DNA from: Candidatus Aminicenantes bacterium UBA6228
GTDB taxonomy: Bacteria; Acidobacteriota; Aminicenantia; Aminicenantales; Saccharicenantaceae
Length of the DNA: 64,000 nt
Assembly (NCBI GenBank): GCA_002441005.1
Contig: DJWO01000006.1
Span: 62,001-126,000 of the forward strand
Reading direction: 5' to 3'
In this document: positions 59,104-64,000 of the stretch, piece by piece
Layout of the letters: each line of letters begins with the position of its first letter
How positions within the stretch are numbered: position 1 is the first letter of the stretch
Made by a program: the position numbers and the translations under genes
Notes under the pieces: generated by a model
Seen by the model: only the letters and a program-made list of their open reading frames with translations
Told to the model about the DNA's origin: nothing
Database searches by the model: none

Positions 59104-60439
59104 TTAATTTCCTGCCCTCCAGATAAAAGCGCTTTTCCCAGGCTTCCCCCATGGAAAAAGTTTTCCTGGGCAGGGCCCCATCAAGAATTACTGTTGGGAA
59201 AAGCTCATTTTTCTCCAGAGCTGGAAGATAGATACCAGCGTTATTCTCATTTCTCCTGACCAGCTGCCAGAGAGAATCATCGCCATGGACATAATCAAGT
59301 CCTTGGGCTTTTTGGTCTCCTATGAATTTGTCCAGAAAAGGCTGGATAGTGCCGACGGTCAAATTGGAAGAAGGTTTTAAGAATCTGATCAGTTTAAAGG
59401 TATTCTTTAAGACCACTCCGGCCAGCTGTTCTTTCTTTTTTCTGGCATTAATCGCTTTTTTCAGATCTTCATAAGACTTCTCGGTGGAGATTTCAACCGG
59501 CCTCTGGAAAAATAACTCAAGTTCGTCTTCCAGACCGGCTGGATTCTTGATTTCAAATAGAATCCGGTGAATGGGTTCAAAGGCCAGGGCTTCATCGTGA
59601 AGATTAACTATTTCTACCAGCGCATAACGCAAAGGAGAATGATTTAATTCCTGCTGGTTATGGCTGGCAGCTTTAGCCTTTTCCCAGATGGTTTTAGCCG
59701 TGGCCAGCGAATGGTTGCCATCACCAACGGCGAACAGAAGCAGGGGAGTCTCAGAAGGAACCTTATATCTCTGGCTGAAGTTTTTTTGATCAGCCAGCTC
59801 AGTCAGCCGGGCAAAGATTTCCTCCTCAACTTTCGGCTGATTGATAAGATATCCTCTTAGCCGCCCGGAGCCAAACATCAGTTCAAAATCATATAGCGGC
59901 ATAAAATTCTGTTTATGCTGACTGGCCGGTCCCAGGACTGCATTTTCCGGGTCATCAATGAGCATCATGATATGAGGCAGCTCCAGTTCTGCCCCTTCTC
60001 TGATTTGTACCCGGGGGGGAATTCTCTCCAGAATAGTTCCCTCAGTTGCCCGGATCAGGCTCTTAGCCTGAGGACGAAAATCATATTTCTCCAGGTCAAC
60101 GGCCAGGAGCAGGCCTTTCCTCCAGCCGTGAGCTGTTTCTCTCTCAACATAAATGATCCCTTCTGCCTGCCTGAAAATCCCGGCCGAAAGATACTCACTC
60201 ATCTGGCTTTTGATCTTCTTAATTCTGACCTCTTTATCAGGAGCGTTAAGATAAACTTCCGGGTAAATAAGATGAAAAGTGGAAGGAGCAGAACCAACCA
60301 GGGCGGCCACCCTTTCCCAGTATTCAGGCTCTGAGGTGAATTGATCGCAGGCAATGACCGACCAGCGTTTTAAATCCAGGTTTTCAACCGGGAGCAGAAT
60401 ATCAGCTTTAGCCACTCCCAGAGATTCAAAAACTTTCAT
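59093..60439 (-). CDS. DUF1015 family protein
   Basis: This 448-residue protein starts at the ATG 60439, 8 bases after GGAAAGGA. A TTG at 60457 in frame is less well placed. DUF1015 features are SVIACDQFTSEPEYWERV, the YVERETAHGWRKGLL block, LPHIMMLIDDPENAV, FAVGDGNHSLATAKTIWE and the LDYVHGDDSLW segment. The family is related to serine kinase/ParB-like folds, and several members are free-serine kinases that hydrolyse ATP or use it as donor. The role here is unknown. The GDGNH motif is intact. Confidence 0.88.
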   Translation of the reverse strand: MKVFESLGVAKADILLPVENLDLKRWSVIACDQFTSEPEYWERVAALVGSAPSTFHLIYPEVYLNAPDKEVRIKKIKSQMSEYLSAGIFRQAEGIIYVERETAHGWRKGLLLAVDLEKYDFRPQAKSLIRATEGTILERIPPRVQIREGAELELPHIMMLIDDPENAVLGPASQHKQNFMPLYDFELMFGSGRLRGYLINQPKVEEEIFARLTELADQKNFSQRYKVPSETPLLLFAVGDGNHSLATAKTIWEKAKAASHNQQELNHSPLRYALVEIVNLHDEALAFEPIHRILFEIKNPAGLEDELELFFQRPVEISTEKSYEDLKKAINARKKKEQLAGVVLKNTFKLIRFLKPSSNLTVGTIQPFLDKFIGDQKAQGLDYVHGDDSLWQLVRRNENNAGIYLPALEKNELFPTVILDGALPRKTFSMGEAWEKRFYLEGRKLTNR

Positions 60440-60654
60440 GCTAATTATCCTTTCCAATCAAAAGACAAGAAAGTTTTATACAACAAGCCAGCTGCTTTTT
60501 CAATCCAGGAAGCCTTCCTGGTTGTATTAAAATTGAAACCTGGCTTTGATCTTTGGGCGGGGGCAGCAGGTTAAGCTGCTTTATTTTTCAGGCGGGAGGA
60601 GCTGCCCCGGGCTTAGTCTGACCCGTATGCTCATAGCCGGACAGGCCGTCATGG

Positions 60655-60683
60655 TTGACAAAAAGTCATTATTTAACTATAAG
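60655..60683 (+). promoter_or_regulatory. Promoter of the acyl-CoA dehydrogenase gene
   Basis: TTGACA (60655-60660), 17 bp, TATAAG (60678-60683). The gene starts at GTG 60736. The TTG of this -35 box could otherwise be called as a start codon in the same frame. Confidence 0.75.
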
Positions 60684-60735
60684 AAAACCTTATTGCCAGG
60701 AAGGATTAAGAAGATTTTTTATAGAGAGGTGCAAG

Positions 60736-61890
60736 GTGATTTCTTTCGAATTAACCGAGGAACAAAAAGCCCTTCAGGAGATGGCCCATTCCTTTGCTGA
60801 AAAGGAAATGAGGCCCAAGTCTGCTTATTATGACCGCGAGGAAAAATTTCCTGAAGATGTGATGCAAAAAGCTTTCGAAGCAGGATTTTTAACCTGTAAT
60901 GTCCCCATAGAATATGGCGGCGGTGGTTTATCAGATCTCGAGATGGCCATCATTTCAGAAGAACTGGCCTGGGGGTGTCCAGGGATGTATACCACCATGA
61001 TGGCCAATTCTCTGGCTTTCACTCCGATTATTCTCTACGGCCAGGAAGAACAGAAAAAGAAATTTTTGACTCCTTTTACCCAAAAAATGGGTTTTGCCTC
61101 TTATTGCCTGACGGAAAGGGAAGCTGGCTCCGATACTTCCGCTATTAAGACTCTGGCCCGTAAAGACGGCTCTGATTACCTCATCAATGGTTCTAAATGT
61201 TTCATCACCAATGGTGGGGTGGCCAGCTTATATGTGGTTTTTGCCAATGCTGCGCCCCAGAAGGGGCCGAGAGGGCTGACTGCCTTTATCATTCCTAAGG
61301 AGACTCCGGGTATTACTATTGGCAAGATTGAAGACAAAATGGGGCAACGGGCTTCGAATACGGCCGAGATATTTTTTGAAGATGTCCGGGTTCCGGCTGA
61401 AAATATTCTGGGCAAGGTCGGCCAGGGATTTCTGATCGCCATGAGAACTTTCGACCGGACAAGGGCGGCTGTCGGGGCGGCCGGAGTCGGGCTGGCCAGA
61501 GCGGCTCTGGAGTCTGCCGTCGAATATTCTAAGACCAGGATTCAATTTGGCCAGCCAATAGCCACTTTCGAGGCTACAGCCTTTAAGATTGCTCAAATGG
61601 CAACCGAGCTGGAAGCAGCCAGGTTGCTGGTCTGGAAAGCTGCCTGGCTGGTCGACCAGGGCCTGCCATGTGGTCTGAATTCGGCTATGGCCAAATGTTT
61701 TGGCTCGGACCTGGCCATGAAAGTCTCGCTTGAAGCCCTGCAGATTTTTGGTGGTTATGGCTACATGAAAGACTATCCCATTGAAAAGCTGGTCAGAGAT
61801 GCCAAGTTGCTTCAAATTTATGAAGGAACGAATGAAATCCAGAGGTTAGTCATTTCGCGGGAAGTTATCGGGCCGATAATTCAGAAATAA
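60736..61890 (+). CDS. Acyl-CoA dehydrogenase
   Basis: This FAD enzyme oxidises acyl-CoA to enoyl-CoA and has 384 residues, the normal family length. The GTG start lies after AGAGAGGTGCAA. Key segments are ASYCLTEREAGSDTSAIKT and LINGSKCFITNGG (FAD contacts), ASNTAEIFFEDVRVPAENILG, and RIQFGQPIATFEA. The C-terminus has LQIYEGTNEIQRLVISREVIG, which holds the catalytic Glu at the normal position. The chain-length preference is unknown. No ETF or enoyl-CoA hydratase gene adjoins it. Confidence 0.93.
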   Translation: MISFELTEEQKALQEMAHSFAEKEMRPKSAYYDREEKFPEDVMQKAFEAGFLTCNVPIEYGGGGLSDLEMAIISEELAWGCPGMYTTMMANSLAFTPIILYGQEEQKKKFLTPFTQKMGFASYCLTEREAGSDTSAIKTLARKDGSDYLINGSKCFITNGGVASLYVVFANAAPQKGPRGLTAFIIPKETPGITIGKIEDKMGQRASNTAEIFFEDVRVPAENILGKVGQGFLIAMRTFDRTRAAVGAAGVGLARAALESAVEYSKTRIQFGQPIATFEATAFKIAQMATELEAARLLVWKAAWLVDQGLPCGLNSAMAKCFGSDLAMKVSLEALQIFGGYGYMKDYPIEKLVRDAKLLQIYEGTNEIQRLVISREVIGPIIQK

Positions 61891-62052
61891 GACTGGAACA
61901 GCTCAAAGCTGCTACCTCTAATCGGTCTCCAGAAAATCATTTTTCCACCCGCCCGCGATGTGCGTCTTTTACCTTCTATCTGGCTGGATATCCGGCCTTT
62001 ATTTAAGCCAGGCTAAATGATTATCGATTTTCAATTTTAAGGATATAAAAAA

Positions 62053-62072
62053 AGGGACCCTCTCGGGTCCCT
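62053..62072 (-). terminator. Intrinsic terminator after exbD
   Basis: An 8-bp perfect stem (GGGACCC with GGGTCCC plus an A-T pair) around a TCTC loop is followed, on the minus strand, by a seven-T run. It lies 48 bases beyond the ExbD stop. Confidence 0.88.
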
Positions 62073-62120
62073 CATCTTATCAAGCTAAAACCTAACGGGA
62101 CTTGATATGTTTATAAAATC

Positions 62121-62510
62121 TTACTCTTCAAAGAGTTCAGGGATGATGGCCAGAGTCTCAACTCCAGCGCCTTTGCAGATATCCATGACTTCCATCACTT
62201 TGCTAAAAGGAACCTTAGCATCAGCTCTGATGAAAATGGTCTTATCCTGACGGGCAGCATATTGACGGCGTAACTCTTCCAGCAACAACCTTAATTCCAG
62301 CGGATTTCTCTGAAGTTCTACCTGATCGTTTTTCTTGACAGTCAAAACAATGACATTGGGATCCTGACCAGTTTTAGAATCAGAAGTCTGGACTTCCGGC
62401 AACTTTACATCAATTCCGAGTTGAACCATTGGGGTTATGACCATAAAGATAATTAACAGAACGAGTAAGACGTCACACAGGGGGACGACATTGGGTTCAG
62501 CTTTCGCCAT
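62121..62510 (-). CDS. ExbD/TolR family biopolymer transport protein
   Basis: This 129-residue protein anchors proton-driven complexes at the inner membrane. A single helix (about residues 10-34) carries the conserved Asp in VVPLCDVLLVLLIIFM, which is essential for proton flow. A periplasmic domain follows, with VIVLTVKKNDQV, and FIRADAKVPFSKVMEVMDICKGAG at the end. The ExbB/TolQ partner is not in the window. It has an AAGGAGGA ribosome site and its own promoter, and it ends at a strong terminator, so it may be a single-gene unit. Confidence 0.92.
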   Translation of the reverse strand: MAKAEPNVVPLCDVLLVLLIIFMVITPMVQLGIDVKLPEVQTSDSKTGQDPNVIVLTVKKNDQVELQRNPLELRLLLEELRRQYAARQDKTIFIRADAKVPFSKVMEVMDICKGAGVETLAIIPELFEE

Positions 62511-62539
62511 ACTCTCCTCCTTAAATATCTTAGATTGAG

Positions 62540-62568
62540 ATTTTATTGAAAAAACTTAGCTTTGTCAA
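62540..62568 (-). promoter_or_regulatory. Promoter of exbD
   Basis: On the minus strand, TTGACA (62568-62563), 17 bp, TAAAAT (62545-62540), about 30 bases before the ATG. Confidence 0.7.
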
Positions 62569-62675
62569 ATGGCTTTTGGCCTGAATTGACAAAAATTTTT
62601 AACTCGCCCCGAATCTCAGGCCTTTATAAAGAAAAATCACTGGGGCCATTGTTTTCTAAAATAACTCTGGCCAGT

Positions 62676-63077
62676 CTATTGCAGTGTCTTTAAAGCCCTA
62701 CTGTTATTACTGGTTTTAAAGACCAGTAAAGTCCGGCCAGCCCCGGCTGATGATCCATAAGAATATCGGATATCAATAATGGCACTGGCCAGCAGCGCGC
62801 CTATTTCTGCTCCGACGCCAATCCGGTCGTCAACTTCGACGGTGATAACCCTGGCAGTTTTTATCTTAAAGCCAAGTGAACGCAGAGCCGACTCAGCTTT
62901 TTTATAATCTGAGGTGACCAGATTAAATTGACCCTTTTCTTGATGTTTTTCTGACAGAACGCAATAGGCCCGCAAATTAATGCCGGCATTAGCTAAGGTT
63001 CCCAGCACCCGTCCGAAAATTCCGGGTTCATTTGGTGTCGTGACCTGGAGTTCAATTTCTTCCCGAACAATGTTCAC
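62676..63077 (-). CDS. Double-ACT-domain protein
   Basis: This 133-residue protein consists of two ACT domains. The first starts ELQVTTPNEPGIFGRVLGTLANAGINLRAYC and the second starts ARVITVEVDDRIGVGAEIGALLASAIIDIRY (each shown in part). ACT domains bind amino acids and usually regulate an attached or partner enzyme; free double-ACT proteins are common regulators of unknown target. The start is GTG, placed 7 bases after AGGAG. The gene ends about 165 bases upstream of exbD on the same strand. Confidence 0.8.
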   Translation of the reverse strand: MNIVREEIELQVTTPNEPGIFGRVLGTLANAGINLRAYCVLSEKHQEKGQFNLVTSDYKKAESALRSLGFKIKTARVITVEVDDRIGVGAEIGALLASAIIDIRYSYGSSAGAGRTLLVFKTSNNSRALKTLQ

Positions 63078-63268
63078 TTTTCATCTCCTTCCAAAATCTT
63101 ACTGCCAACTTTTCTAACCAGTTAAATCTTAAACTGAACGACCTTACCTTAAGCAGATTGATACCTGGTCAACCTAACCAGTGACGTTTAAAATTTATTT
63201 TAACAAATCGCCAAGAAAAAATGAAGATATTTGCTTTTGTCATCAGCTAGCCTGAAAGAAATTTTCTA

Positions 63269-63297
63269 TTGACAATCAGAACTATTTGGTTTATTGA
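63269..63297 (+). promoter_or_regulatory. Promoter of the last gene, with adjacent palindrome
   Basis: TTGACA (63269-63274), 17 bp, TATTGA (63292-63297). A perfect 14-bp palindrome ATTGATTAATCAAT (63297-63310) lies across the expected transcription start, a place where a repressor could bind. Confidence 0.6.
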
Positions 63298-63328
63298 TTG
63301 ATTAATCAATATCTTATGGAGGTTTGAG

Positions 63329-64000
63329 ATGTCTGGCAAGAGATCAAAATTGCTGGTTGCGTTCTGCCTTATTCTTTTCCTGGTTGTGGGAGCCACGGCT
63401 GAGGTCAAGAAAATTAAGAGTATGGGAAGCTATACTTTTGTTCGCATCAAAGGAAGCATCCCGACTCCAGAGGTCATGAAAATGCTGGCCGACCGCTATG
63501 CCGGTGATATCAAATATGGCTTTGACCAGGCTGGCTATGGCGACATCTATCTGGCCTTTATTGACCAGTTAAAGAGTGCTCAGTTTGAAGATACGACCTG
63601 GAATATCGGGGAAACTGTAAAATGGATGCTCTTCCGCTCGCAGGGAAAAATCAAGGTAACCGGCCCGCTGGAATGGGCCGGCAAAAAACCACTTGAGGTC
63701 TTTGCAGTCAAAGTCAAAAAAGGATTTAAGACCTATACCTTTATTATCCCCAAGCCTTGCGGGAATATTGCCCTGCGCGATGAAATAGAAGAAATCCCTG
63801 AGGCAGTCTGCAGTCTTAAAGTAACTCCGGCCAAAGCCAATATTAACGATCCAATTACAGTTGATATGAGCGGCAGCCAATATGCGAAAAGCCTTAAAGT
63901 TGAAATTATTGATAAACAGGGAAATAAAGTCTTGAGCAAAGATTTGACGCCGGAAGCAGCCCGATGGCAGACCAAGCTTGATAAGCCCGGACAGTATGTT
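63329..64000 (+). CDS. Exported protein, 3' truncated
   Basis: An ATG behind GGAGG opens a frame that continues past the right edge, with 224 codons in the window. A signal peptide covers about residues 1-24 (LLVAFCLILFLVVGATA). The mature region has an alpha/beta part with FVRIKGSIPTPEVMKML and YGFDQAGYGDIYLAFIDQLKSA, then KWMLFRSQGKIKVTGPLEWAG. Around residue 180, an Ig-like segment with VTPAKANINDPITVDMSGS begins, like a carbohydrate-binding or adhesin-type domain. Function is unknown. Confidence 0.8.
   Translation, partial: MSGKRSKLLVAFCLILFLVVGATAEVKKIKSMGSYTFVRIKGSIPTPEVMKMLADRYAGDIKYGFDQAGYGDIYLAFIDQLKSAQFEDTTWNIGETVKWMLFRSQGKIKVTGPLEWAGKKPLEVFAVKVKKGFKTYTFIIPKPCGNIALRDEIEEIPEAVCSLKVTPAKANINDPITVDMSGSQYAKSLKVEIIDKQGNKVLSKDLTPEAARWQTKLDKPGQYV

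Noticed and set aside
60655..60735. Longer start for the acyl-CoA dehydrogenase at TTG 60655
   Set aside because: It lies on a TTGACA-17-TATAAG promoter, and the GTG at 60736 has a ribosome site and gives the normal length.
63569..63975. Minus-strand reading frames near the right edge
   Set aside because: They overlap the strand with a signal-peptide-bearing gene that has a ribosome site and promoter; they look like shadows.
1..64000. CRISPR arrays, rRNA genes, insertion sequences, prophage
   Set aside because: I saw no direct repeat arrays, rRNA-like sequence, transposase or integrase reading frames, or attachment-like duplications.

Overview
The window reads as chromosomal DNA of a diderm bacterium. 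Coding density is high, base composition is mid-GC, and there is no phage, IS element, CRISPR array or rRNA. Diderm markers are a Skp/OmpH chaperone, ExbD/TolR, several lipoproteins, type II-like pseudopilins and a Tat-exported enzyme. Recognisable promoters are close to sigma-70 consensus (TTGACA, 16-18 bp, TATAAT-like). An archaeal-type (type 3) prolyl-tRNA synthetase, a two-domain protein disulfide oxidoreductase, S9 peptidases and a rhamnose cluster fit an Aminicenantes/Acidobacteriota-like organism with a peptide- and sugar-based, possibly thermophilic life. That placement is inference only.

Layout. 1-5.7 kb: end of an AI-2E family permease, then pyrR-pyrC-rnc, ribF, a DUF1844 gene and mazG. 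5.7-10.8 kb: prfB with an intact +1 programmed frameshift, a SPOR protein, a slipin/NfeD pair, an HU-like protein and coaE. 10.8-13.1 kb: a signalling patch with three PilZ-like proteins and a LuxR-type regulator whose receiver lacks its phosphorylation residues. 13.2-15.9 kb: proS, pcm and a DUF192 protein. 15.9-20.3 kb: rpsO, pnp, three pseudopilins and a 56-codon gene not previously obvious. 20.4-35.8 kb: envelope and peptide metabolism (PAP2 phosphatase, D-aminoacylase-like lipoprotein, M23 peptidase, two S9 peptidases, a duplicated ABC-2 exporter, lipoproteins, nitroreductase, metallophosphoesterase).

35.9-44.3 kb is the most unusual block. It is a same-strand run that starts at a near-consensus promoter and encodes three different alkaline-phosphatase-superfamily enzymes (one without a signal, one membrane-anchored, one Tat-exported), a ribbon-helix-helix-like small protein, a membrane protein with EMC3/TMCO1-like topology, an aminotransferase and a Skp homologue. 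It is my best candidate for an undescribed system. 44.3-46.6 kb holds a two-domain thioredoxin-fold oxidoreductase and a class III aminotransferase.

46.6-55.7 kb is a rhamnose cluster (GH78 rhamnosidase, rhaA, rhaB) with a HEAT-repeat/HD-GYP gene pair between its members. 55.8-64 kb carries a DEDD-exonuclease/TPR protein, a zinc alcohol dehydrogenase, tRNA-Arg(ACG), an adenylate-kinase-like protein, a DUF1015 protein, an acyl-CoA dehydrogenase, ExbD, a double-ACT protein and the start of an exported protein that runs off the end.

Several start codons were moved from the longest open frame. For proS, the acyl-CoA dehydrogenase and the class III aminotransferase, the upstream TTG of the longest frame is the first three bases of a -35 box. 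Three transcripts (nfeD, one PilZ gene and the phosphatase operon) look leaderless.
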